Shown piece by piece: positions 51,132-61,100 of a stretch of 64,000 nt of DNA. How positions within the stretch are numbered: position 1 is the stretch's first letter; the number at the start of each line of letters is the position of its first letter. This DNA is from Arthonia radiata. Lineage: Eukaryota > Ascomycota > Arthoniomycetes > Arthoniales > Arthoniaceae. Below the pieces are notes generated by a model that was not told the DNA's origin, did no database searches, and saw only the letters and a list, made by a program, of their open reading frames with translations. The stretch is from assembly GCA_002989075.1 (NCBI GenBank), contig PSQN01000006.1:620001-684000 (forward strand), written 5' to 3'. The translations under genes and the position numbers were made by a program.

Positions 51132-51336
51132 TAATTATAAATTAAGCTTAGCTCGGTTAGCTCTCTATCTTTCTAACTAAATAATTTTAAGTAATTTTAG
51201 ATTAAATAGTTAAGAATATTAGCTTAGTAATGTATATAATTTTCTAACTAAATCCTTCTAATAGTTCTTATTCTATAGTCTTTATAATTCTAAGCCTTTA
51301 GTACTATCTAATCCTACTCTAGTTCTACTTGTTTTA
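51132..51336 (+). repeat. Element C right LTR
   Basis: It starts TAATTATAAATTAAGCTTAG and ends near CTACTTGTTTTAC. Partner of 44,710-44,915. Directly followed by hAT sequence. Confidence 0.75.
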
Positions 51337-51369
51337 CTTTTATTACTCTCTTATTTCTTCTATATATAT

Positions 51370-53246
51370 AAATACTCTATAGCTTCTAGAGCCTCTACTT
51401 TTAGTAAGCTTTATAGGTCTAATAAGATAAGACTATAGCTACTAAATAGATACTTAACTTCTACTAACGTTACTAGTATAGCTACTATATTATAGATAAA
51501 TTAGATAAGATTAGACTAAAACTCTTTCTATATCTTAAAGATAGCTAGGTTTAGGCTCTATATTATATAGTTCTTAGGGTCGGTAGTAAAGTACTTTTAG
51601 TAGACATTATTAATATTATACTATTAAAAGTAGCTATAGTTAATATTTATATAATTAAAAGCAAAGCTCTTTACTAGTATCTTATTCTCTCTAGCTAGAT
51701 TATTTACCTTCTCTTCTATTAATTATGATACTAATAAGAAGCTTAATACTAAGTTATTACTACTATTATCTATTAGCCCTAGCTACTCTTATATCTTCTA
51801 GGAGAGGTTATAGATATAGGTATTAATAGAATAATTATAGTATTATTTCTTCTAAAGTGCCTTAATATTACTATAGACTCTATCTACCTATATATTTAAT
51901 ATCTTATTACTATAGCTATTCTTATTCTTTCTCTACTTTTTCTTAAACTAGACTAACTTCTACTTAGAATCTATAATAATAGCTATATAGTAGGCTAAAG
52001 ACTTATTAATATAGTCAAAGTATTTATTATACTTATTCTAAGCTCTTTAGTATACTACCTCTATTACTATAGTATAGATAGTATTATAGCCTAGAGTATT
52101 TATCTATTACCTACAATAGTTACTATAGAACTATAGTTACTAGTATATAAACTAAAGGTAGCCTATATTTTTAGATAGGCTTAGTTATCTACTTTTAAAG
52201 TATAGTATAAAGATATAGAAAGGCTCTAAACTCTTATATATCTTATTTAGTTATTACTAGTCTTATTTAGTAGAAATATTCTTTATAATATTATATAGAA
52301 CCTTTTTATTACTATTAGTATTAGAAGAGGTCTAGCTCTTTTAGGGTAGTTTCTACTATACTAGGAACTATACTAGTTAGCTTTTAAGCTTTAAAAAGAA
52401 TTTAATTATTATAAAAGTTAAATTCTACTAGATAGCGTTGTTAGCTAGGATCTAGAATAATATTAGTATATTATCTGAGCTTATATATCTATCTCTAGTC
52501 AGTTAGATAGAGTAGTATAAACTTTTAACTTATCTAGTAACTCTCTTACCTTTCTACCCTTATAACTATCTTTAACCTTAATAAATATAGCTTATCTAAT
52601 ACTAGAACTATATAGCTAATAGTATATCTAATAAACCTAATCTACTAGACTATAACTTTATATAAGTTTAAGTACTTTACTCTTATTTAGCCTACTACTA
52701 TCTTCTAATAGAGTAATATTAAGAAGCTTTATCTAAGACTCTATATCTTTACTATATAGAAAGGTATTAGTAATAAGGTTAAGTATATAGATAATATAGT
52801 AGATATATTACTACTTATATTATTTAGCTAATAAGTATAGTACTAACTCGTATAATACTAGGTCTACTATACTATAATTATTAGAGCTATTATTAGATAT
52901 AAAGTAGCTAAGCCGCTTACTAATATGATAGTTCTTAATAACCTCTATAAGCTTCTAGCTAATAGTAATATAGTTATATATCTCCTTAAGTTCTTTAATA
53001 CTAAGCATTTAATACTAGAAACGCTACTTATTATTAATAAAGTAGCTAATAACGCCTAGTAAGGTAATATACTTCTTATTACTACTCTAGATATTAAAAG
53101 TAATATTAGTATAGCTCTATATATTTACTAGCTTACTCTTAATTTAGTCTTTTTTTTACTAGTATTCTTCTATAATATATAACCTTACTATATTATCCTT
53201 ATAAGGTATCTAAGAGGCTACTACTACTAGTATTAGGTTAATAAAG
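51370..53246 (-). pseudogene. hAT transposase, catalytic and C-terminal dimerisation parts
   Basis: Read on the minus strand, ~52,860-52,960 gives IEVIKNYHISKRLSYFISNN and SSNN. This matches the hAT pattern 'VLxEYxIxxKLGYFVxDNAxNND'. Near 52,000-51,900 there is SLAYYIAIIIDSKQKL with a following KKKQRKNKN segment, like the 'SPAYYAAIILDPRxK' region just before the dimerisation domain. At ~51,500-51,370 the C-terminal hATC dimerisation domain appears (VEVKYLFSSYSLILLDLQSL, then EALEAIEYLY). Stops and Cys/Trp losses of RIP type make it non-functional. The N-terminal part continues at 58,655 beyond the inserted copia. Confidence 0.75.
53242..53246. repeat. Copia target-site duplication, left copy (TAAAG)
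   Basis: TAAAG here and again at 58,655-58,659, directly outside the LTRs. Confidence 0.9.
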
Positions 53247-53752
53247 TGTTAAATAGGTGGCAGGGAAGAAGAAGGATACTACTACAAAGAGTAGAAAGAC
53301 GAGACCAGCTTAAGACTAATACAATACTCAGGCTTAATACAGGTACAATACTTAGTAGCAAGGAGAAGCTGTTGTTATATTGTCTATCTTGTTAGCTAGA
53401 ATCCTCTAGAGGGATCCTAGCTTATATATCTAAGTCTAGCGGCCTGTATAGGACTTACTAGATATCTGTTCTTTTAATAGAGGCAAGATAACCTGTAACT
53501 TACTGCACAAGACGGTAATTCCGTCTATCTAAAACTGTTAGTCTTAGTCTATCCTATATTGTCTTAGACTACGGGCCAGCTGTCTAGAACGGGTCGTACA
53601 ATGCTTCTTTTTGTCCTAAGTCCGGGCTACTAGGCCCGATCCTTTAGATAAAAGGCTTGTTCTATTCTAAACTAGAACAGCTGGTAGGACCTATTTAATA
53701 CTCCGGGCCCCTAATAGTTCCGGCTAACCAGCTAGTTAGTTAATTTCTAACA
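53247..53752 (-). repeat. Copia left LTR (3' LTR)
   Basis: 506 bp, TGTTAAATAGGTGGCAGGG to TTTCTAACA. Partner at 58,149-58,654 of identical length, with roughly a few percent C/T and G/A differences. Confidence 0.93.
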
Positions 53753-55906
53753 CACCTCTTTAATCGACTAGTTGTTTTAGCCGGATTGTAAGCTAATTTA
53801 AGTTCTAAACGTCAGTATTTTAGCTAAGTCGATTAGTTTTGTTAAACCGTCTGCTAATTGTTCCTTTGTAGAAACGTATTTGAGCTCTGTTTGGCCTGTC
53901 TGAACGTTTTCTCTAACATAGTGATACTATATATCAATATACTTAGATTTAGCTTGGAAGGTAGGGTTTTTTATAAGTTCTTTTGCCGAATTGCTGTCGG
54001 TAAGTAACAGTTTTACCGGTAAAACCGAGGTCTCTAGTTTAATTTGACCGGCTTGCCCGGGCAAATATATGCTTGTCTGGTGCGTTGGAGCCCGCCGAGT
54101 CTTTTTATCCGCAGACTTTTTAAAAGTACCCGCTAAAACGGTAGTAATCGAATTTTCTTTGAAAATCCCGGACAGTTCGGTAGCAATTAATCGGATAAAT
54201 GACTGTTTCTTTATAGCTTCTTTAAGAGCTATATATTCGGCCTCATAAGAGCTTAAGGCAACCGTTTTTTATAGCTTCGAATTCTAGCTAAGAGCTCCGT
54301 TCCTGAGTAGAAAGATATAGCCGGTAGTCGATCTCCTGGTGCCGAGGTCCCCCCCCCAATCTGCGTTACAATAGCCGGTTATACCGTCTATTGAGGGAGA
54401 TTTGTAGTAAAGGCTAAGGTTAGGAGTTTTATCTAAGTAAGCCTAAAGGCTACTTAAAACTCTCTAGTGCTCCTCGCTAGGATTCAACATATACCGGGCT
54501 AGTAGGCTAGTTGTAAAGGCAATATCGGGTCTTGTCTTTGTTGTTAGATACAAAATCGACCCAATTTGTTGCTAATAATTAGAAATATTGGCACTGCTAG
54601 CTTAGTTAGGATTCGGTGTCAATTTTGAGCCGACGGGTTGTGGTATTTTCCCGGGCATTCGGCCGTTTTTTTTTAAGTATTTGGTTAAGATTTTAGCTAA
54701 ATAAGTCGACTAATCTAGGCGAATCGTTTTCGCCGGGCGATCTCGGGTAATTTTGATTCCTAGAAACTTACTAACGTCTCCTAAGTTCTTAACTATAAGA
54801 GTCTTATTTAGTTCCTGATAGATTCTAGAGATTGTTTCGGTAGAATCGGATACAGCTAATATATTGTCTACGTAGACGATTAAAATTGCCTGCTTTCTAG
54901 TTCTTCGAATATAAACCGACTGATCGGATACTAGGGGTTCGAAACCTATTCCCCTTAGTAATTCTCGAAGGTAGGCTTTTTACTGTCGGCCGGCCTGTTT
55001 TAGACCGTAAAGGGCCTTCTTTATTTAACAAACTTTATTAGTTCTATTAGATAGGCTAGTTGGTTGCTCGACATAGACAATTTTGTCTAACTTTGCGTTA
55101 GAATAAGCTAATTTTACGTCCTATTGCTTTATTTCCTAGTCTTTCTCTGCTGCTAAGGCTAGTATAAGCCGATAGGTAATTAGATTTACTATATTCGCAA
55201 AGGTCTCTATAAAATTGAGGCCGGGTCTTTGCTAGCAGCCCTTAGCTATCTAGCGGGCTTTAAAAATCGGCTCGCCCTTTAGGGAGTACTTAATCTTCGG
55301 TACCCAGCGCCCTTTTAGCGCCTTTCTATCCGGCAGCAGCTCGGTTAATATCTAGGTTTCTTAGTTAGCTAGCTCTTTAAGCTCCGACTGCATTGCGTCT
55401 AGCTAAGAAGGCTAATCCTTGGATGCCCTTATTTCTTTTAAATTAGTAGGCTCTTTAGTAACTGCGACTAAGGCCTGTTCGACGTATTGTTCTAGATTAT
55501 TGTAGAACTCGTCAAACCAAATTTTATTAGCGTTTTTGTATATAAAATCTATTTCCTGGGCGCAATCGGTGTCTGCCCGGCCGGGGTCTTCGGTACTTCT
55601 ATAATCTAACTCGGTAGAAAGGTTAGACTCGTCTAGAGCTCTAGATTAGTATAGTTCTTGTTTAGACTCGTCCGCTAGTTGTTGAGATATAGGGGAGGTA
55701 TATTGTTTCTTGTATAGAGAACTTCCTTCTTTATTGAAACGTACCTCCCTATTATCTTGAAATCCAGCGGTTGGATTTAGCTTATTTTTGAACTCAACTT
55801 CTAGTTGTTCTTTAGGCTCTTTAGAAATACTCTTGGTTAATCGATTAACTATAGATCTCTGTAGGTTTTAAACAAATTTTTCTTTCTAGACGTAGACGTC
55901 TCTTCC

Positions 55907-56107
55907 TCAGTAAACCTTCCGGTTATTGAGGTCTAAGAGCTTATATTTGTTCGATCTGTAGCCTATTAGGATATAGGCAGTTGCTCTAGCGTCTAGCTTT
56001 TTTGGTTTAGATTCTTTAAGGTAAGTAACTGAGCCCCAGATTTTAATAGTACTGACATTCGGTTTTTTGCTATATTTTGCTTCGTACGGGGTAATAAACC
56101 CCGGCAA
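55907..56107 (-). pseudogene. Copia integrase C-terminal region fragment
   Basis: A 66-codon open stretch with ITPYEAKYSKKPNVS, IKIWGSVTYL and ATAYILIGYRSNKYKLLDL. This is the well-known post-catalytic part of copia integrases ('TPYExxxGKKPxxxHLRxFG', 'GYxxxxKxYRxxD'). Part of the broken copia pol. Confidence 0.85.
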
Positions 56108-57253
56108 TCTGGTATGAGGGGTCCTGTTATAGATATAGGTAGCTGCTTTTAGCGCTTTACCCCAATATATCTAGGGTAGTCCGGCGGTATAAAGTATTGC
56201 TCGAACTTTACTAATAATTGTTCGGTTAAAGCGTTCGGCTCGTCTATTTTACTGGGGGGTATACGATACAGATATCGTTAGAATAGCTCCTTTTTGTTCT
56301 AGAAGCTGTTTTACCCGGCCTTCCCGGTATTCTTTTGCGTTATTTAAGTATAGTCTTTTAAAAGGATGCTCGAACTACGTTTCTTCTCGAGTAATATAGA
56401 TAGATAGTACGTTGAAAACCTAATCTTTAGACTATAGTACCTCGGTAGTCGTATACCGGGTTTTATCGTCTATAAAGCTAGTAAATAATCGACCTTTGGA
56501 AGGGGTTTGCGGTACAATTAGCTCGCAAATATTTAAGTAGACTTTTTCTAAATAATTGGCCGATTCGTTCGAAGTTTCTCGGCTAACTTTAGCCGTTGCC
56601 TTTGCTTCGAAGCAAATTTAGCAATTATCTTTCGATTTGTCCGAATGATTTGTTTCTAGGGCAACCTTTTTAAGCTGTTTTAAGGCGTTTTCGCCTATAT
56701 ATCTTATTCGTTGATGCTAAAGGTCAGTTTTCGAAGAAATAGTGTAGAGAGATCGAACTATATTAATAGTCTGAGCTTCTATTACTATTAGGCCGTTAAC
56801 ATACCGCCCCTCGGTAGTTAGTTGTCCGGCTCAATTAACTTTTAGCTTGTTTTAGCTAAGAGTTACCTTACCTCTCCTCTTTCTAAGCTTGTTAAAGCTT
56901 AGAAGGTTAATTCTGAATTTCTTAACAAACAAAACTTTGTTTAGGACAATTGTTTTGTTCTTAAAGAACAGTTTTGCTTTGCCTGTCTATAAGGCTCGAA
57001 TTAACTTTCCTCCTTCCCAACGAATAATTCGGTTAGTTGGCCGGATATCCGTTAGAAGGTTAATATTCGAGTAAATATAGCTTGTTGAGCCTATATCGAG
57101 GATCTAAGAATTAGTAGAGTGATTAACTCTGTCTAGTAATGCTGTAAAGCATTGTTCTTCTTGTAGGTTAGAACTGTGTACAGAAAATATTAAAAAATCG
57201 GTGTTTTTGGAGCTTTTGTTGGAATTTGGCCGGAGGTTTGGATATTTTTTCCA

Positions 57254-57296
57254 ACAAGTTGCCGGTTTATGCCCCTTTTTGTTACAAAAGGGGCAT
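57254..57296 (-). other. Copia Gag zinc knuckle (CCHC)
   Basis: CPFCNKKGHKPATC fits C-x2-C-x4-H-x4-C exactly and is preserved, unlike the eroded equivalents elsewhere in the window. Confidence 0.85.
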
Positions 57297-58128
57297 TTTT
57301 CTTAGTTTTTACTTAGAGGTTTTAATTGTTCTCCGGTCCTTTGCGTCAATTTATTGTCTATTGCAGTAAAAACCTTTTCTGCTGGGGTACTACCGCGGAT
57401 TCGGCGAGACTTGTCTATAAGTTAACTAAATAAGTCCTATAGACTTATATCGCTAGTCGTTTGCCGATAGCTTTGGCTAATAATAGCTACCGTGTGCTCG
57501 TATTCGGAGGTCAGATTGTGAAGGACGTAGGTAGCTACCACCTTGTTGGGTAGTGCTAGTCCTCGGGTTGCCAAATCGTCCGTTAATTGTCTAATTTTAG
57601 CAAGGTAAAGCTCAAAGTTTTTTACCTTACCTAGTGTAGTGCTAAAGAGCTCCTTATAAATTAGAAACTCGAAACTAAAACCTTTCGATTCGTATAACCT
57701 TTTTAGGCTATCTTAAAGCTCTAGAGAATTATAAATCCCCTTTGTTTGAATAAGGAGACCGTTCTCTAGAGTTAGTTGAATAAGGGCTGCTACCCTTGTC
57801 GACCGTTTCTAGCGGCTAGCTTCAGTAATATTTCTAGCTAAATAGCCAGAAAAAGGGATTATAATATTACTGTAGCCCTTTTTAGTTAAAAGGGCCTCCA
57901 TTCGAATCAATTAAATGTCCTAATTAGTAGAGCCCTTAAGTTTAGGGATCTTGTAAGAGGAGTTTATAGCCGAATATATAGTCGGAGATTCCCAAAAAAA
58001 AGAAATTCTATTCTAATAGTTAAATTAAGCTCAAAATTTAGAGTCGATTGGTAATAGGATCGTCCGAAGGTGCCGATAGGTGTCGTAGAGGAAATATTTT
58101 CTAAAAAGGAAATTCAAAAGAAATTGGT

Positions 58129-58148
58129 GCTAACCCGAGCTCATAACC
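58129..58148 (-). promoter_or_regulatory. Copia primer binding site, half-tRNA type
   Basis: The plus strand just inside the 5' LTR reads GCTAACCCGAGCTCATAACC and directly abuts the LTR. This resembles the anticodon arm of tRNA-Met, with loop CTCATAA and the start of the 3' stem. Copia-type elements are known to prime from a tRNA-Met fragment cut within the anticodon arm, so this is the expected arrangement. The tRNA identity is inferred from the CAT anticodon loop. Confidence 0.65.
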
Positions 58149-58654
58149 TGTTAAATAGATAGCAGGGAAGAAGAAGAATACTACTACAAAGAGTAGAAAG
58201 ACGAGACTAGCTTAAGACTAGTACAATACTCAGGCTTAATATAGGTATAATACTTAATAGCAAGGAGAAGCTATTGTTATATTGTCTGTCTTGTTAGCTA
58301 GAATCCTCTAGAGGGATTTTAGCTTATATATCTAAGTCTAGCGGCCCGTGCAGAACTTACTAGATATCTGTTCTTTTGATAGAAGCTAGATAACCCATAA
58401 CTTACCGTATAAGACAGTAATTCCGTCTATTTAAAACTATTAGTCTTAGTCTATCCTGTATTGTCTTAGACTACGGGCCAGCTGTCTAAGACGGGTTGTA
58501 CAATGCTTCTTTTTGTTCTAGGTCCGGGCTACTAGGCCCGATCCTTTAGGTAAAAGGCTTGTTCTATTCTAGGTCGGGATAGCTGGTAGGACCTATTCAA
58601 TACTCCGGGCCCCTAAGGGTTCCGGCTAACCAGCTAGTTGGTTAATTTCCAACA
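58149..58654 (-). repeat. Copia right LTR (5' LTR)
   Basis: 506 bp, TGTTAAATAGATAGCAGGG to TTTCCAACA, followed by TAAAG. Confidence 0.93.
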
Positions 58655-59370
58655 TAAAGTAATAGAAACTAGGCGTCTTAACCTTAGAGAAAGTATAGTA
58701 GTAATTAATAATCTAGTTAACAAGCTACTTCTATATATTATTAAATATCTTAAAAGAGATAGCTTTATTAGAATAAGCTAGCTTCTTCTTAAGTAGTACT
58801 AAGAGTAGTAATAATAGTATATTATTAGTACTATTCTCTTTATTAAAAGGTAGCTCCTTATTAGCTTCTAGTAGTAGAATAGTATAGTAGTTCCTTAGGT
58901 ACTACTTATAGAAGCCTATTAATATTACTTTTAGTAGCTTCTTTTTATTATTATTAATATAGAGCTAATATTACTAATAGGGTTCTATTTCCTTTACAAT
59001 ATTAATCTATAGAAGCTTCTAACTCTAATACTATATCTATAATTTAGTTCTAGTTGCCTTTCTCTTTCTTTTAGACTTATTAATAATAGTAGTAGCGTAG
59101 ATAAACTTTATACTATTAAGATATAGATATAGTACGTCTAGTATAGTAATTAAGATATTAGTACTACTATTATTAAGAGAAGAGTCTAGTATCTAGCTAA
59201 GTAGATTCTATAATTAAGATATCTTAGTATAGTAATAGTAACAATATTAGTAATATTATAGATATAAAGAAAAGAACGATATTAGGAGAAAGAGTAAAAG
59301 CTAAAGTATATAGAGATACTACTATCTTTATAAAATTTGATAATATTACCTATCTTATTATTATTACTAC
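58655..59370 (-). pseudogene. hAT transposase N-terminal part, eroded
   Basis: The minus strand continues the transposase upstream of the copia insertion. Just before the insertion point it reads NYYYTFSKVKTPSFYYF, which fits the hAT segment 'xFSxVExxxFRxL' that precedes the catalytic core. The N-terminal BED-type zinc finger expected in the family could not be confirmed because of RIP-type erosion. Confidence 0.6.
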
Positions 59371-59523
59371 TATTAACTCTACTATATTTAAGCGTAATTT
59401 GCTATATTAAGGTAGCTTAACTAATTATCTAGCTTAAATTAAATTAATTAAGTACAACCTAAGCTTTCTCTTAGCATAATTAGCTTAAATTTTCTTAAGA
59501 TTGACTCTAACTAATTTAATCTA

Positions 59524-59556
59524 TCCAGTTTTTGGCTTAGATTTTTAGGAGCCCGG
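59524..59556. repeat. hAT right terminal inverted repeat
   Basis: The outer edge on the minus strand reads CCGGGCTCCTAAAAATCTAA, paired with 44,441-44,475. It is followed by the CCTGTATG duplication at 59,557-59,564, where normal unique DNA begins. Confidence 0.8.
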
Positions 59557-59564
59557 CCTGTATG

Positions 59565-59743
59565 CTTGTCCGCCAAGTTTGTTACTTGCTTATACTCTTC
59601 AACTTTCTGATTACTTCGCTCCGCGGCCCGCCATGCGCCTGTTAGTAAACGTAAAGCACGTTTCGTACAACTTACTCGTCAATTCATTGCTAAGATCCCG
59701 ATGCTTGAGCCGTAACAGAGCCTGCCGCTAATGCATCAAGATC
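59565..59743. other. Unique 3' flank of the ADP-ribosylglycohydrolase gene
   Basis: About 180 bp of normal-composition DNA with CpA and TpG at ordinary levels, between the hAT end and the gene's stop codon. It presumably holds the 3' UTR and poly-A site. No canonical AATAAA was seen on the minus strand. Confidence 0.6.
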
Positions 59744-60999
59744 CTAAGGCGAAGCCAGAGCGCCCACTGCTGAGTCAGCCTGCCGAAACGCGATCTTTGC
59801 GAAGTCGTCTACAATGCGTTCGACCATCTCGCGCTTTGCAATGCCTTCGCGCCATGCCTGAGGGATAGCTTCGTAGCCATAGAACGCGCCAGCGAGACCG
59901 CCATAGACAGCACCGACAGTGTCCGAGTCACCGCCTGTGTCATTGTTAGATCTTCAAGCAGCTTTATTAGGGAGTTCAAGATACCAAGATTCACGGCTCT
60001 CAGAGCTCCGGCTTGAAACGTATCTGTAGTGAAGAAGGCCCACAATGCGCATTCGAGTGTCTCCAGGCCTGAATTAGTGTCTGATTGAGTGGATCACGGA
60101 ACTTCTGTCATATAGTAGCTTACATCAATCACCCAGCCCGAGCTGCGCATGTCAGACGCCTCCTTCTTGTACCAGTGGGCTCGTGATGGATACTGGGCCA
60201 GGCGGTCGCGTAAGTTTCGATCGCTAATGTCCTCCTCTGCAATCTGGTTCGCCATCTCCGATTTTTCGTCGCCTTCTCGCCGTCCCGAGAGGGGGCTGGC
60301 AGCAGCCCTGGATACCAAGCACGCATACAGGGCACATGCATCCCCACAGGCACTGAAGGGATGCGTGATCTCACTCTGCCGCCGCGCGATGGCTCTCATG
60401 TTGCGATGCGCAGTTCTGGAGCCCCTTGCATCTCCGTACTGGTAGATGAGTCCAACTGGGGCGCCTGCAAATCTGCGTCAGCCTACAGTGTTCTTATAGA
60501 CGCCCAAAAAACATTTCGTGCGGAACTTACAGCGCATAAGGCTCCCGTTGCCACTAAATTTTTCATGATTCAACGCCACGGCGATGTCTTTGTAGGCCTG
60601 TGCGTCAAAGTTTGGGGCATCTTGGCTTCTACCTGAGTTCTGAATGCGTCGCCAGATCTCTAGGCTCTTCCTCGTGGCCCCTCCGACGTCCCAGGCATAG
60701 TCAGTGGAGCTGAGATAGCCATTCCAGTGCCATGCACATGCCAAACGAGCAAAGACGTCGTCTTTGAAGTCTCCATTGTTACGGATTAGTGCTGTTGTTA
60801 GACATAAGGTGAGACTGCCATCATCGGACCAGGATCCAGTTGGCTGTTGGAATGGTGTTACCGGTCGCAAGCCTTCGATTGGATCAAATGTACCAGGAGG
60901 CTTGAACTGGACTGGGCCACCTAGAGCGTCACAGACCAATGTGCCGATAATACTCCCGCGCACGCGATCACGTCTTCCGGGCTCACCTATGGCCGACAT
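59744..60999 (-). CDS. ADP-ribosylglycohydrolase (DraG/ARH family), four exons, apparently intact
   Basis: Predicted to remove ADP-ribose from modified proteins or related substrates, using two metal ions; probably cytosolic, as no signal peptide or membrane helix is seen. Exons on the minus strand are 60,999-60,531, 60,464-60,124, 60,060-59,985 and 59,934-59,744, giving 358 residues, normal for the family. Introns are 66, 63 and 50 bp; the first is GTAAGT...TTGCAG with a GCTGAC branch-like site, the third ends in a CTAAC box and ACACAG. Motifs in order: RVRGSIIGTLVCDALGG (12-28); GSWSDDGS with S58, D59, D60 as metal ligands; GNGSLMRCAPVG (150-161), spliced across intron 1; THPFSACGDACALYA; VIDTLECALWAFF, spliced across intron 2; NLGGDSDTVGAVYGGLAGA, spliced across intron 3, with D298 and D300 completing the metal site. 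The start is the first ATG after an in-frame stop. Codon 23 is Cys where GDALG is usual. The substrate is unknown. Confidence 0.9.
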
Positions 61000-61100
61000 A
61001 CTGAAACAATAACGAACTGCTCTGTAGAGGGAATATCGCAGGGAAGGCTTCGCAATACTTTTGTGGTCCTGTACTACGTATTATTCTTACGGGAACCCTA
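61000..61100 (-). promoter_or_regulatory. Short 5' flank of the ADP-ribosylglycohydrolase gene
   Basis: Only ~100 bp separate the start codon from the MITE at 61,101. Directly before the ATG the minus strand reads TTATTGTTTCAGT, which resembles a 3' splice site, so the 5' UTR could contain an intron whose donor lies further upstream, possibly in the MITE or beyond. No TATA box can be singled out in the AT-rich surroundings. Confidence 0.35.

Larger units (their letters stand above)
44710..51336 (+). mobile_element. Ty3/gypsy retrotransposon C, nested in the hAT, heavily eroded
   Basis: Two ~205-bp LTRs lie at ~44,710-44,915 and ~51,132-51,336. Plus-strand order is gag (~45.4-46.3 kb), then reverse transcriptase with the YxDD block at ~47,935-47,975, where the Asp pair appears as Asn-Asn, then RNase H (~48,370-48,760, with a KELLAII block and a TNYKAFKYF block), then integrase (~49,080-49,560, LLDSIISN near 49,255). 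A purine-rich stretch precedes the right LTR. The target duplication was not settled. Very rich in TpA, so an old copy with very many breaks. Confidence 0.8.
53247..58654 (-). mobile_element. Ty1/copia retrotransposon, nested in the hAT transposase
   Basis: 5,408 bp with 506-bp LTRs and a TAAAG duplication. The minus strand carries gag with an intact-looking CCHC zinc knuckle (KCPFCNKKGHKPATCW, ~57,254-57,296). Next come integrase (~55.9-57.0 kb, with TPYEAKYSKKPNVS from ~56,090) and reverse transcriptase with a VYVDNIL block at ~54,855-54,890. RNase H follows, with STTGYIFLL and ALSSYEAEYIALKEAIKK at ~54,200-54,350. The integrase-before-RT order is diagnostic of copia. It is the least eroded element in the window, so probably the youngest insertion, but it still carries a number of breaks. 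Confidence 0.92.
44441..59556 (-). mobile_element. hAT DNA transposon, interrupted by gypsy C and a copia element
   Basis: The left end reads TAGGGCTCCTAATAATCTAA. The right end, on the minus strand, reads CCGGGCTCCTAAAAATCTAA. These ~20-bp inverted repeats are bordered by an 8-bp duplication. Further inside, both ends carry repeats of an AATTTAAGCTAATTA-like subterminal motif. Excluding the two inserted retrotransposons the element is ~3.1 kb in three pieces: 44,441-~44,709, ~51,337-53,246 and 58,655-59,556. The transposase is on the minus strand and is broken by RIP-type stops. A GC-rich tip at the right end has escaped change. Confidence 0.8.

Noticed and set aside
56889-57074. Plus-strand 61-codon frame in the copia element
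   Set aside because: Opposite strand to copia gag-pol, which has clear domains there; a chance frame.
59809-60045. A separate 78-residue minus-strand gene
   Set aside because: Its first third is exon 3 of the ADP-ribosylglycohydrolase; the rest reads through intron 3 in the wrong frame for exon 4.
60129-61012. Several plus-strand and alternative minus-strand frames over the ADP-ribosylglycohydrolase
   Set aside because: Shadows of the real exons. They break family motifs and ignore splice sites that join the conserved blocks exactly.
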